Shown piece by piece: positions 50,496 through 59,192 of a stretch of 64,000 bases of DNA; position 1 is the first letter of the stretch, and each line of letters opens with the position of its first letter. The notes under the pieces are model-generated. The model saw nothing but the letters and a program-made list of their open reading frames with translations. It was not told the origin of the DNA and ran no database searches. This stretch comes from Mucilaginibacter sp. MD40 (lineage in GTDB: Bacteria > Bacteroidota > Bacteroidia > Sphingobacteriales > Sphingobacteriaceae), in the NCBI RefSeq assembly GCF_002288635.1, contig NZ_NRSW01000001.1:2218802-2282801 (forward strand). The letters are read 5' to 3'. The position numbers were made by a program, and so were the translations under genes.

Positions 50496-51650
50496 TTATT
50501 TTTCTGTAACCGATGTATTTAAACTTTTAAACAGAGTGGCAACGGGTTGTTTATCGGTTGTGCCGTAGCCACCTTGCAGAATACTTTGGCCGGTTACGCC
50601 GGGGTTGTTGCCATGACCCATAAACCACTTGCCTTCCGTATTACTGATACTGATACCTGCCATGCCTGCCGCCTGTAATGAAAAATCGGTGCAGTTGTTA
50701 TAGCTGAGGTGGTAGTCCACATCATTATATTCTTTGGTAAGTTTGAGTATCTTATCAAAGCTTTTCTTAGAAATAAACTTGCCAATGATCTCATCCCATT
50801 TGTGGCCGGCATCATTTTTAAATTGCGACGAAGTTGACGGGAACCAGGGGGTCGCAGAAAATATATGATCTTTTTTAGGGTAGAAGCCAAATGAGCAGGA
50901 AACGTAGGTAGAATCCGTATTATATTTGATCAGGGTGATGTACGTATGCCCGGTATAAGCCAACACATGGACTTTCTTTTTACCGGGTGAAGGTTGTTTC
51001 ACATGGAAAAGCAATGCGTAGGCCACGGCCTGTTTTCCATCATTAAAAGTACCCGAAATATTTTCATAAGTGGTTCTAACGGATTTTTCGCTTCGTACCT
51101 GTAAACTCTGGACGTAAGCTAACGAATCATCTTTGGTATTGATGGGCAGGTCGGGGCTTAGGCTGTCATCAACGTCCATGTTGTCTGATACTGCCGCTTC
51201 CCGGTTATCATGTTTCTGTTTATCTTTTTGCAAGGTTTTAAAGAAACACTTCATGGCCAACGGATAAAGCTTTAGACGGGCAAAAAGATTGGCAAATTTG
51301 AAAAGCGTTTTATTCCTGGCTTCATTACCTGCAGATCCGTTGTCGCTTACCTCAAGCTGTTTGAGATAATTCATCAACTGCTTGCGGTCACCTGAGTTAT
51401 TAAGACTTATCGATACCTTTTTCTGGAGGTCAGTCTCACTCACATTATCAAAAATGCTGACAGCGGGTTTTGTCTTGACTGAGGTAAAATCCTTTTCCTC
51501 AATATACTCACTATTAATGGCTGATGTATCGGCAGCATCCTGTTTGTAGGGCAGCGAAGCAGACATTTGCGCAGAGGCGGTGAGCGTGCCAAATGTTAAA
51601 ACAACTGCGGAGAAGATTTTAAAAAACGGTAAATGTATACGGTTAATCAT
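50496..51650 (-). CDS. Exported protein of unknown function with possible NlpC/P60-like fold
   Basis: A 384-residue protein started at ATG 51650 (a TTG at 51662 is also open). A signal peptide (FFKIFSAVVLTFGTLTASAQ) is followed by a helical, charged N-terminal half and a C-terminal domain. In that domain YTGHTYITLIKY and YNNCTDFSLQAAGMAG place a His and a Cys in patterns like those of permuted NlpC/P60 or LRAT-type papain folds (His near a strand, Cys at the start of a helix), and MGHGNNPGV follows. This could mean a peptidase or acyltransferase, but I do not recognise the family. It is transcribed alone and diverges from 52000. Confidence 0.6.
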   Translation of the reverse strand: MINRIHLPFFKIFSAVVLTFGTLTASAQMSASLPYKQDAADTSAINSEYIEEKDFTSVKTKPAVSIFDNVSETDLQKKVSISLNNSGDRKQLMNYLKQLEVSDNGSAGNEARNKTLFKFANLFARLKLYPLAMKCFFKTLQKDKQKHDNREAAVSDNMDVDDSLSPDLPINTKDDSLAYVQSLQVRSEKSVRTTYENISGTFNDGKQAVAYALLFHVKQPSPGKKKVHVLAYTGHTYITLIKYNTDSTYVSCSFGFYPKKDHIFSATPWFPSTSSQFKNDAGHKWDEIIGKFISKKSFDKILKLTKEYNDVDYHLSYNNCTDFSLQAAGMAGISISNTEGKWFMGHGNNPGVTGQSILQGGYGTTDKQPVATLFKSLNTSVTEK

Positions 51651-51999
51651 ACTTAATTGCAATTGATCAGGTAACGCGTTTTTTTGGGCGATGGGGGATC
51701 CCTATCAGTAACAATAACAAAACGCGCTACATCGTACTTCGCGGTTCGTTGAGATAAATATAGCAACTAACCATTGTTAAATACACCAATGTGGAATATT
51801 TCACATCTTTTAACATTTCTACGACGATAACGAGTATTGAGATTTTCAAACGTGATCCCTGATTTAGTATCTATAGGTTTCTCTAAGATTAAATAATTGA
51901 ATAGAAATGTTTTTTAAATTAAATTTATTCTATAACTTTATTTAATTACCGTCAAGTAAGTTCTACTACTCTCATTTTTAATCAATTAAACCAAATTTT
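51651..51999. other. Divergent intergenic region, 349 bases
   Basis: AT-rich towards 52000, with a GC-rich patch near 51670-51760. TAACTTTA near 51930 is one base off the TAnnTTTG consensus and could serve the gene at 52000. I see no RNA gene, no palindrome of note and no open frame worth calling. Confidence 0.35.
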
Positions 52000-52443
52000 A
52001 TGAAAAGGAATTTTATGTTATCAACGCTGGTAGCTGTTTTGCTATTCGCGTTACCATCTTTTATACCGGTTGATACAAAACCTCCGGTAAAGAAAACTAC
52101 CAAGAAAAATGCAGTTATGGCACCGCAAAATTTCCCTTCGTGTGGCGCGGTCATCAACATACATGTTACTTCTTTTTCAGCTTATTCAATAACCATAGAG
52201 TGGAACCCGAGTTCGGCCAGTTCATATGGCATAGGTGGGTATTGGAATACTACGGGTGCATCGCTTCCGCCGCCAAGTGGCAGCACATCAGCAAATAGCC
52301 TTACGCTCGCCATTCCTTCTTCGGCCACCGGGGGGCGTGTGGCCATCCTGGCGAAATGCGCGGACGGCAGTACTTCTACTGCTCCCGATTTTTCGCATGG
52401 TGTACTATTTGATAAAAACTCACTTACCTGGAGTACTTTCTAA
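52000..52443 (+). CDS. Small exported protein with Ig/FN3-like domain
   Basis: A 147-residue product. The signal peptide (MKRNFMLSTLVAVLLFALPSF) is followed by a basic linker (KPPVKKTTKKN) and about 100 residues of alternating strands: INIHVTSFSAYSITIEWNPSS, a pattern of fibronectin type III domains (T-I-x-W before P-S), and VAILAKCADGSTS at the end. Two Cys are spaced so that they could form a disulfide. It probably is a surface or periplasmic binding protein. Alone on its strand, with a strong hairpin downstream. No function can be given. Confidence 0.65.
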   Translation: MKRNFMLSTLVAVLLFALPSFIPVDTKPPVKKTTKKNAVMAPQNFPSCGAVINIHVTSFSAYSITIEWNPSSASSYGIGGYWNTTGASLPPPSGSTSANSLTLAIPSSATGGRVAILAKCADGSTSTAPDFSHGVLFDKNSLTWSTF

Positions 52444-52462
52444 TGAGTTTTGATTATGACGG

Positions 52463-52500
52463 TAACCAACAATGCCCGCGAAAGCGGGCATTGTTGGTTA
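52463..52500. terminator. Strong convergent hairpin (17-base-pair stem, GAAA loop)
   Basis: TAACCAACAATGCCCGC and its exact inverse flank a GAAA tetraloop. There is no T run on either strand. It lies between the convergent genes ending at 52443 and 52528 and probably ends or protects both transcripts. Confidence 0.75.
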
Positions 52501-52527
52501 ATACCAAGCGTAGATGTATTAGTTGAA

Positions 52528-53823
52528 TCACAAATTTACAGCCTTACGCTTGGGCATTAGCAAATGCATTAACAACCAGGCTGCCACATATGCGCAGGCG
52601 CAAATGGTGAACAGTATATTATAACCAGCCGTTACATTACCCGCTGCCCTGGCCGAATCAAGCACCCAGCCGATAAAGAACGGGAATAAAATGGCGCCTA
52701 CCGAGCCTGCCATACCAGCAATGCCTATTATGGAGCTTACAGCTTTTTTAGGAAAAATATCTGATGCTGTGGTATAAATATTGGCGCTCCAGGCCTGGTG
52801 CGCAGCTGCGGCTAAACCAATGAGTGCCACTGATTGCCAGATATTGGTTGCGTACCTTGCCGTAAAAATCGGCACCACACAAAGCGCGAAAATAAACATG
52901 GCTGTTTTCCGGGCCTTAAACACCGGCATCCCGCGCTTAATAAACCACGATGACAAATAGCCGCCGCCAATACTACCGATAGTGGTAGCCGTGTAAATAA
53001 GTATCAACGGCAGCGTAGGCTTTTTAAGATCAAGGTTAAAGGTGCTGGAGAAATAGGAAGGTAGCCAAAACAGGAAAAAGTACCACATAGGGTCTGTTAA
53101 AAACTTACCTACCACTAATGCCCATGTTTGCCTTACCGTAAATAAGCGGCTCCAGGCAATTTTTTCTGTAGCCAGTTTACTTTCGGCTGCTTCTTCTTCG
53201 GCATCGCTATTGATGTATTCTAACTCATCACTGTTGATTTTTTTGTGGCGGGAAGGGATTTCGTAATAGATCCACCAGAATATCAGCCATATAAAACCTA
53301 TGGCGCCGGTGATGATGAACGCCATTTGCCAATCGTAAACACCTAATATCCACGGCACCAGTATAGGCGCCACAACCGCGCCAATGTTGGCTCCCGAATT
53401 AAAGATACCGGTTGCAAAAGCACGCTCTTTTTTAGGGAACCATTCCGCTATCGCCTTTATAGCTGCTGGAAAATTTCCGCCCTCGCCAACACCTAAAATC
53501 ATTCTTACTACCAAAAATCCGAAGGTGTTATTTACAACACCGTTCAATACCCCAGCTAAACTCCAGACAATAATTGAGATAGTGTAGCCTTGCTTAGTAT
53601 TCAAACGGTCTATAAAAGCTCCAAATAATAATAAACCAAAAGCGTAAGCTGCCTGAAAGGCTATAACTATAAACCCGTAATCGCTTTCAGACCAGTGGAA
53701 TTCTTTCTGTAAGTCAGGTTTTAAAAAACCTATTACTTGTCTGTCGAGGTAATTAATGGTGGTGGCAAAAAATAGCAGCACAACCACCGTCCAGCGGTAG
53801 TTGGTTCTTTGTGTTTGGCTCAT
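52528..53823 (-). CDS. MFS transporter, hexuronate (ExuT-like) type
   Basis: The 431-residue transporter has twelve membrane segments and the start RWTVVVLLFFATTINYLDRQVIGFLKP, diagnostic of the anion:cation symporter branch (ExuT, GudP). Other landmarks: RMILGVGEGGNFPAAIKAIAEWFPKKERAFATGIFNSGANIGA and VVGKFLTDPMWYFFLFWLP. ExuT carries glucuronate or galacturonate with protons. It lies 15 bases after the aldolase gene and is the last gene of the hexuronate operon, so its role as the uronate importer is well supported by context. Confidence 0.92.
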   Translation of the reverse strand: MSQTQRTNYRWTVVVLLFFATTINYLDRQVIGFLKPDLQKEFHWSESDYGFIVIAFQAAYAFGLLLFGAFIDRLNTKQGYTISIIVWSLAGVLNGVVNNTFGFLVVRMILGVGEGGNFPAAIKAIAEWFPKKERAFATGIFNSGANIGAVVAPILVPWILGVYDWQMAFIITGAIGFIWLIFWWIYYEIPSRHKKINSDELEYINSDAEEEAAESKLATEKIAWSRLFTVRQTWALVVGKFLTDPMWYFFLFWLPSYFSSTFNLDLKKPTLPLILIYTATTIGSIGGGYLSSWFIKRGMPVFKARKTAMFIFALCVVPIFTARYATNIWQSVALIGLAAAAHQAWSANIYTTASDIFPKKAVSSIIGIAGMAGSVGAILFPFFIGWVLDSARAAGNVTAGYNILFTICACAYVAAWLLMHLLMPKRKAVNL

Positions 53824-53838
53824 GATGTAAGGTTGCCG

Positions 53839-54501
53839 CTACCGCGCCCCTTTGACCAGTTCTAAAGCGAGCAGGGTATTGGTATATAATTGGTTATAAT
53901 TTTTATCTTTCAGTACATCAGAGGTGATCAGCTTGCTGCCCATACCAACAGCTACTACACCCGCTTTAAACCAGGCGTTAATGTTTTCCGCGCTCATATC
54001 TACACCGCCTGTAGGCATCATCTTAACACCCGGGAACAACTCTTTTATTGCCGAAACAAAACCCGGCACCAAAACATTTGCAGGAAATAACTTCACAAAA
54101 GAAACATCAAAATACCTGGCAGCCTTGTCAATCTCTGTAGGGGTCATACATCCCGGTATCCATAAATAGTTATTGGTTACAGCTAAATGGCCTACTTCTT
54201 CTGCCAGTATGGGCGATATGAAAAAATCAGCGCCGGCTAAGGCATAGTTATCAAAGTCCTGCGGCGTTTTGATGGTGCCTATTCCTAATATCAGGTCGGG
54301 AAATTCGTTTTGTTGAAGCTCTTTTAACGCTTTAAAATTTTCAAGTGCCGCCTCGCCGCGGTTGGTGTATTCTATTACACGGATGCCTGCTTTGTAAAGC
54401 GTTCGGGTTACGTCTAAACTAACCTGTTTATCGGCATGGTAAAAAAGTGGCAGCATGCCTTGGGAAATAATAGCATCCGTGATTTGCTGTTTAGTTTTCA
54501 T
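53839..54501 (-). CDS. eda: 2-keto-3-deoxy-6-phosphogluconate (KDPG/KHG) aldolase
   Basis: A 220-residue class I aldolase that splits KDPG into pyruvate and glyceraldehyde-3-phosphate. Family motifs: VIEYTNRGEAAL with the Glu base, LGIGTIKTPQDF, FISPILAEEV, WIPGCMTPTEI and SFVKLFPAN, where the Lys forms the Schiff base, then MPTGGVDM. The gene overlaps the kinase gene by 11 bases. It is the final enzyme of the hexuronate route coded here. Confidence 0.93.
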   Translation of the reverse strand: MKTKQQITDAIISQGMLPLFYHADKQVSLDVTRTLYKAGIRVIEYTNRGEAALENFKALKELQQNEFPDLILGIGTIKTPQDFDNYALAGADFFISPILAEEVGHLAVTNNYLWIPGCMTPTEIDKAARYFDVSFVKLFPANVLVPGFVSAIKELFPGVKMMPTGGVDMSAENINAWFKAGVVAVGMGSKLITSDVLKDKNYNQLYTNTLLALELVKGAR

Positions 54502-55510
54502 ACCGAATGGTTTTTAAAACATCATCCACTTTACTTGTGGTTGCATCGCCTTCAATAAAAAGTTTCGCGAATGCCGCCGCGGTAGCAAAGTCTAAAGTTT
54601 CCTTGTAGGATAATTGATTGTACAAGCCATATATCAGGCCGGCCATAAAGCAATCGCCGCTGCCTACTTTATCCACTACATTATCGGCGTGGTACTCGGC
54701 AGAATGGTGAAATTCATTGTCAGCGTATATCGTCGTATAATAATCAATACCATCGCGCGAGTCAAACCGGAAGGTATTAGCCACTACCTTACATTTTGTA
54801 AACGCTTTTTGAATATCTTCTGATGAACGTTGAGCCTGTTTAAGATAAATACTTTTTTGTCCCGATTCATGAATATCGCCCAAAACTGGAATACCCAATA
54901 GTTTCTCAGCAGCCCAGATGTTACCCATAATAAGGTCGCAATAATGTGCGAGGCGCGGCATCACTTCAAAGGGTTGCTTGCCATATTGCCAAAGTTTAGC
55001 GCGGTAATTCAGATCAACAGAAATAAAAATGCCTCTGTCAGATGCAGCTTTAAGTACTTCTTCGCAAAGTTCGGCAGCCTCCGGGCTTAGTGCCGGGCAA
55101 ATAGCGCTGAAATGAAACCAGCTTACATCCTGCAAAACCTCGTCCCAATTAACGGTACCGGTTTTTAATTTGGCAAATGACGATTCTGCACGGTCGTAAA
55201 TCACCGCATCGTGCTTCATATCTTTACCCTTAGTTAAATAAAAGGTGCCCAAACGGCCGTCGCTTTTCACAATAGCCGATGTGTCGATCTTCCTTTTTTG
55301 CAGATAATTGATCAACTGTTCGGTGAGGCCGTTATCGGGTAAGGCGGTAAAGTATTTTACAGGTACATTCCAATGAGCAAGCGCGGTAGCTACATTGAGC
55401 TCGGCGCCGCCAACGTGGAAAGGCATGGCATTATTATTTAGCCAATGGCTATCCGCGTCAGGGCAAAACCTGAGCAGTAATTCGCCGAATGTTAAAACTT
55501 TGCCTGCCAT
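54491..55510 (-). CDS. kdgK: 2-keto-3-deoxygluconate kinase (PfkB family)
   Basis: The 339-residue sugar kinase belongs to the PfkB/ribokinase family: FGELLLRFCP at the start, HVGGAELNVATALAHW, GTFYLTKG and the ATP/catalytic loop DKVGSGDCFMAGLIYGL, where the last Asp is the base. The family and its position between an SDR oxidoreductase and KDPG aldolase make 2-keto-3-deoxygluconate the likely substrate, giving KDPG. It overlaps the aldolase gene by 11 bases. It lies 14 bases after the SDR gene. Confidence 0.9.
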   Translation of the reverse strand: MAGKVLTFGELLLRFCPDADSHWLNNNAMPFHVGGAELNVATALAHWNVPVKYFTALPDNGLTEQLINYLQKRKIDTSAIVKSDGRLGTFYLTKGKDMKHDAVIYDRAESSFAKLKTGTVNWDEVLQDVSWFHFSAICPALSPEAAELCEEVLKAASDRGIFISVDLNYRAKLWQYGKQPFEVMPRLAHYCDLIMGNIWAAEKLLGIPVLGDIHESGQKSIYLKQAQRSSEDIQKAFTKCKVVANTFRFDSRDGIDYYTTIYADNEFHHSAEYHADNVVDKVGSGDCFMAGLIYGLYNQLSYKETLDFATAAAFAKLFIEGDATTSKVDDVLKTIRYEN

Positions 55511-55524
55511 AGCTGCTAATGTAG

Positions 55525-56340
55525 TTAAACCCCGCTGAATACGGAAAAACCACCATCAACGCATATCATGGAACCGGTTACAAATGCCGAAGCATCGCTA
55601 AGCAGCCATACTAGTGCGCCGATCAATTCGTCAGGGTGCCCAAATCGTTTAAATGGCGTTTTACGAATCACAGACTCTCCGCGACTGGTGTAGCCACCAT
55701 CAGGTGTGGTCAATAAATTGCGGTTCTGCTCAGTTAGGAAAAAGCCGGGAGCAAGTGCATTCATGCGGATGGCATCGCCATAACGGTTAGCCAACTCAAC
55801 CGCGAACCATTCGGTATAGCAATCAACGGCGGCCTTGCCCATATTGTACCCTAACACCTTGGTAACGGCCTGTTTAGAGTTCATGGATGATATGTTAACG
55901 ATACTTCCTTTGCCGGTTTGCGCTATGGCCTCTCCAAACACCTGTGTAGGCAGTATAGTACCCCAAAGGTTTACATCCAGTACCTTTTTCATGCCCTCTA
56001 TATTGATCTTAAAAATATCCTCATCGGGCTGTATAACGCCTGCAGGCATATTGCCGCCGGCACCGTTCACCAGGCCATCAATACGACCAAATTTATCTAA
56101 AATCTGGGTTTTAGCTTCTATAAGGGCCGCTTCGTCAAGCGCGTCGGCGATGAGGGCAATGGCTTTACCGCCTTTTGCGTTAATGACCTGGGCGCGTTCA
56201 TCTGCAACCTGTTTGTTGCGGCCAAGTATGCCCACGGTACCGCCTGCTTCAACAATACCGTTAATAAACGCGTTGCCTAATATACCGGTGCCACCGGTAA
56301 CTATGATAACTTTCCCTTCGAGCGAAAATGAGTTGTTCAT
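55525..56340 (-). CDS. SDR family D-mannonate oxidoreductase (fructuronate reductase)
   Basis: A 271-residue short-chain dehydrogenase with the cofactor motif VTGGTGILGNAF, the strand VNGAGGNMPAG (NxAG-like), catalytic Ser in VNISSMNSKQ and the YxxxK pair in YNMGKAAVDC. An SDR of this length next to uxuA in Bacteroidota commonly replaces the long-chain UxuB enzyme and interconverts fructuronate and mannonate. It is the first gene of the minus-strand operon and diverges from uxuA, with 213 bases between them. The assignment to mannonate rests on context. Confidence 0.88.
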   Translation of the reverse strand: MNNSFSLEGKVIIVTGGTGILGNAFINGIVEAGGTVGILGRNKQVADERAQVINAKGGKAIALIADALDEAALIEAKTQILDKFGRIDGLVNGAGGNMPAGVIQPDEDIFKINIEGMKKVLDVNLWGTILPTQVFGEAIAQTGKGSIVNISSMNSKQAVTKVLGYNMGKAAVDCYTEWFAVELANRYGDAIRMNALAPGFFLTEQNRNLLTTPDGGYTSRGESVIRKTPFKRFGHPDELIGALVWLLSDASAFVTGSMICVDGGFSVFSGV

Positions 56341-56512
56341 GAGTAGTGTTTATGTATTTTGCAGTTTAATTTTAGATAGATAATGCTTTAAATGCTTGGC
56401 AATGTAATACAATGCAAGTTGAAAAAGTAATAAATTATGCATGTTTTGCAAGATTTATGTGAAATACTGCTAAATACATGTCAAAATAACGGTTTTGTAA
56501 TTTTGTCACCGG

Positions 56513-56541
56513 TAGCATAAGGTTATGCTAAATTATTTTTG
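56513..56541 (+). promoter_or_regulatory. Operator-like perfect palindrome plus -7 box in the uxuA promoter
   Basis: TAGCATAAGGTTATGCTA (56513-56530) is an exact 8-2-8 inverted repeat. Three bases on, TATTTTTG (56534-56541) matches the TAnnTTTG -7 box, and the uxuA ATG is at 56554. A repressor bound here would cover the promoter between the -33 and -7 elements. LacI- or GntR-type uronate regulators are candidates; none is in the window. Confidence 0.65.
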
Positions 56542-56553
56542 TTATTTACGGCT

Positions 56554-57741
56554 ATGAGTTTAGAACAAACCTGGCGCTGGTTTGGGCCATCTGACCAGGT
56601 ATCACTGAGTGATATTAAGCAGGCAGGGGCTACCGGCATAGTTACTGCGCTGCACCATATTGCCAATGGCGCTGTATGGCCTGTTGAAGAGATCATGAAA
56701 CGTAAGCAGCTTGTTGAAGCTGCCGGTTTAAAATGGTCTGTGGTAGAAAGCGTGCCTGTGCATGAAGATATCAAGAAGCGCAGCGGCAATTTTGAGCATT
56801 ATATTGATAACTATCGCCAAACGTTAAGTAACCTTGGCCAGTGCGGTATACATACCGTTTGTTACAATTTTATGCCGGTGCTTGATTGGACCCGCACCGA
56901 TCTGGATTACCCCATGCCTGATGGTTCAACAGCCCTGCATTTTAATATGGTACATTTTGCCGCTTTTGATATGCATATCCTCAGGCGCCCAAAAGCGGAG
57001 CAGGATTATCCGGAGCATATCCGGCAGCTCGCGGCAGAATATGCCCATGCCCTTGATGCGGAAGGCAAAAAAAAGCTCACCGCAAACATTATAGTCGGCT
57101 TACCCGGAGCCGAAGAAGGTTATACGCTTGATGAGTTTTTAGCGGTACTGGCTTCCTATAAAAATATTAATGCGACTATCTTAAAGGCTAATCTCGCGCA
57201 TTTTTTGCGGCAGGTGATACCGGCGGCAGAACAGGCCGGGGTGATGATGTGCATACATCCGGACGACCCTCCTTATGATATACTGGGTTTGCCGCGAGTG
57301 GTAAGCAATGAGCAGGATATATGTGATATTTATAATGCTGTTGATAGCCACAATAATGGTTTAACTTTTTGTACAGGTTCCTTTGGCGTTATTCCGGGTA
57401 ATAACCTCCCGGAGATGGTAAAAAACCTTGGTCACCGCATACATTTTGTGCATTTACGCAGTACTAAAAGAGATAATCTGGGCAGTTTTTACGAAGCCGA
57501 CCACCTGGCCGGTGATGTAGATATGTATGAAGTAATGAAGGCGTTGCTTGAGGAGCAGCAAAGGCGGATTGCTTCGGGCAGAAAAGATACCCAAATACCT
57601 TTCAGGCCCGATCATGGGCATAAAATGCTCGACGATCTCAAGAAGAAAACCAATCCAGGCTATTCCGCCATAGGCCGTTTGCGTGGACTTGCGGAATTAA
57701 GAGGGCTTGAACTGGGCATTAAAAAAGCCTTTAATTATTAA
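56554..57741 (+). CDS. uxuA: Mannonate dehydratase
   Basis: The 395-residue enzyme converts D-mannonate to 2-keto-3-deoxygluconate and depends on Fe or Mn. Start at ATG 56554 (a TTG at 56539 overlaps the -7 box). It shows UxuA landmarks: [23 protein letters not shown] at the start, VYNFMP-like [34 protein letters not shown] with the metal His and Cys-adjacent positions, [27 protein letters not shown] and [13 protein letters not shown]. With the divergent operon it gives the route fructuronate, mannonate, KDG, KDPG, then pyruvate plus triose phosphate. Uronate isomerase (UxaC) must be elsewhere. Confidence 0.95.
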   Translation: MSLEQTWRWFGPSDQVSLSDIKQAGATGIVTALHHIANGAVWPVEEIMKRKQLVEAAGLKWSVVESVPVHEDIKKRSGNFEHYIDNYRQTLSNLGQCGIHTVCYNFMPVLDWTRTDLDYPMPDGSTALHFNMVHFAAFDMHILRRPKAEQDYPEHIRQLAAEYAHALDAEGKKKLTANIIVGLPGAEEGYTLDEFLAVLASYKNINATILKANLAHFLRQVIPAAEQAGVMMCIHPDDPPYDILGLPRVVSNEQDICDIYNAVDSHNNGLTFCTGSFGVIPGNNLPEMVKNLGHRIHFVHLRSTKRDNLGSFYEADHLAGDVDMYEVMKALLEEQQRRIASGRKDTQIPFRPDHGHKMLDDLKKKTNPGYSAIGRLRGLAELRGLELGIKKAFNY

Positions 57742-57754
57742 CAGAATATCTTAG

Positions 57755-57943
57755 CTAACCCGGGTGTACAACGCCCTCATCGGGCTTAGGCGTATCAGGT
57801 GTAATTTCAGGTGGCTGGTTGTCCGGCGCTTCAGTAGGTATCTCCCTGATATTAGGGTCTGTGGGTTGTTTAATTTCCGGCCCTTCTATGTGCACAGGCA
57901 TTTCTTCCGGCTCAGTAGGTATGGTTTTGTGTTGCTTGCTCAT
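57755..57943 (-). CDS. Small proline-rich acidic protein of unknown function
   Basis: A 62-residue protein from ATG 57943: MSKQHKTIPTEPEEMPVHIE then a run of Pro-Glu-Ile and Thr-Pro motifs ending PDEGVVHPG. It has no signal, no membrane helix, and is probably disordered. It converges on uxuA with a 13-base gap. The codon pattern and composition are unlike a random frame; a conserved small protein is plausible, but no role can be given. Confidence 0.55.
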   Translation of the reverse strand: MSKQHKTIPTEPEEMPVHIEGPEIKQPTDPNIREIPTEAPDNQPPEITPDTPKPDEGVVHPG

Positions 57944-58034
57944 GTATATATTAATCATATATCCTGATAATTGTTTGAAAGCAGGAAGGTAACCCTCGTT
58001 TATTAATAGCCAATGATTTGCAGTTGTAGCTAAT

Positions 58035-58042
58035 TATATTTG
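58035..58042 (+). promoter_or_regulatory. -7 box TATATTTG abutting the GH25 start
   Basis: TATATTTG is followed by CATT and then the GTG start at 58047. It matches TAnnTTTG exactly and has the four-base spacing seen at three other genes here, pointing to a leaderless mRNA and supporting GTG as the start codon. A TTTG 14 bases upstream is too close for a usual -33. Confidence 0.45.
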
Positions 58043-58046
58043 CATT

Positions 58047-58928
58047 GTGCCTGTTCCTAAAAAGAAAACGACCATTACGGCAAGGAGAAAGCCTACAGGT
58101 CGTAAAAAGAAACTCCAAAGCCAGTATCCTTACTTAAGATGGTATCTCATTACGCTTGGCTTTGCCGTGCTTTTTTCTCCTTTCTATTACGGATATGTAT
58201 TTAAGACCTTTTCCTCGGCCTGGCGCTGGATAGAGGACATTGGCACACCTGCTTCGGGCCGCATTTACAAGAGCTTCGGCATCAGCATACCTGAGGGTTA
58301 TAGCGTACATGGCATAGACGTTTCTTATGCCCAGGGTAAGATCTACTGGCAAAAGGTGCGCCGCATGCATGAAGATAGCGTCCGTATCTCATTCGCCTAT
58401 ATTAAAGCAACGGAGGGCCTGCTCAAGGTTGATCCCTATTTCAAGAGAAACTGGCGCGAAGCCGCTAAAGTGGGAATAAAATGCGGGGCTTACCATTTTT
58501 TTAGGCCTAAGAAGAATGGTTTGTGGCAGGCCCGGTTTTTCTTGCAGAATGTGGAGATAGAAAATGGCGACCTGCCTCCGGTGGTAGATATTGAACGGCT
58601 TGATGGAAAATCACCAGCAGCCATGCGCAAAGAATTAAAGGAATTTATACGGCATGTGGAGTCGAAAACAGGAGTAAAGCCGGTTATTTACACCGGCATC
58701 AGTTTTTATAACGACTACCTGCGGGGCTTTTTTGATGGTTATCCCTTATGGATAGCCCATTACGACCAGCCAAAGCTTAATTTACAAAAGGGCACCGACT
58801 GGAGGTTCTGGCAACACTCAGAAAGGGGCCATATCAACGGTATTGGCCACACTGTAGACTTTGATGTTTTCAAAGGTGACAGCACCGACCTGGAACGGAT
58901 AACGATCAGCAGATACAGTAACCGTTAG
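58047..58928 (+). CDS. Membrane-anchored glycoside hydrolase family 25 (lysozyme-like) protein
   Basis: The 293-residue product begins with a highly basic stretch (KKKTTITARRKPTGRKKK), one membrane helix at about 33-54 (LITLGFAVLFSPFYYGYVF), and a GH25 domain facing the periplasm: VHGIDVSYAQGKIYW, FAYIKATEGLLKVD, AYHFFRPKKNG, PPVVDIERLDG with the catalytic Asp-x-Glu, VIYTGISFYNDYL, FWQHSERGHINGI and DFDVFKG. It should cut the glycan backbone of peptidoglycan between muramic acid and glucosamine. It starts with GTG. No partner gene is adjacent. Confidence 0.9.
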   Translation: MPVPKKKTTITARRKPTGRKKKLQSQYPYLRWYLITLGFAVLFSPFYYGYVFKTFSSAWRWIEDIGTPASGRIYKSFGISIPEGYSVHGIDVSYAQGKIYWQKVRRMHEDSVRISFAYIKATEGLLKVDPYFKRNWREAAKVGIKCGAYHFFRPKKNGLWQARFFLQNVEIENGDLPPVVDIERLDGKSPAAMRKELKEFIRHVESKTGVKPVIYTGISFYNDYLRGFFDGYPLWIAHYDQPKLNLQKGTDWRFWQHSERGHINGIGHTVDFDVFKGDSTDLERITISRYSNR

Positions 58929-58934
58929 AGCTTA

Positions 58935-59192
58935 TCACACGGAAGCCTTCTCTTTAGGGAAATTTTTATTAGCCAGTTTGGCAATGATCTCATTACGGCT
59001 TTTACCTTCAAGAGCCATCAAAAACTCGATGGGGCCGCCTTCAATTCCGCAGCCAAAGCATTTAAATACATTGCTTGACGGGTTCACCATCAGCGAAGTG
59101 GTTTCATCTTTGTGAAACGGGCAACGCCCTTTTAATGCTTTGCGGCTTTGTTGTAAAAGTACATGCTTTGAAACGATGTCAACCAGATTCAT
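58935..59192 (-). CDS. Stand-alone CHC2 (DnaG-type) zinc finger protein
   Basis: An 85-residue protein starting at ATG 59192 (a GTG two codons earlier is open). It is just the zinc-binding domain found at the N-terminus of DnaG primase: GRCPFHKDETTSLMVNPSS, with Cys and His spaced C-x2-H, and NVFKCFGCGIEGG, C-x2-C. No TOPRIM or helicase-binding part follows. The short C-terminal tail is Lys-rich (IIAKLANKNFPKEK). It may bind single-stranded DNA or act as a primase cofactor; relatives occur in mobile elements, but no mobile gene is adjacent. Confidence 0.85.
   Translation of the reverse strand: MNLVDIVSKHVLLQQSRKALKGRCPFHKDETTSLMVNPSSNVFKCFGCGIEGGPIEFLMALEGKSRNEIIAKLANKNFPKEKASV

Noticed and set aside
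55835..56383. 182-codon plus-strand open frame over the SDR gene
   Set aside because: Composition (Ser, Pro, Ala-rich) is that of an antisense shadow; the SDR motifs are on the other strand.
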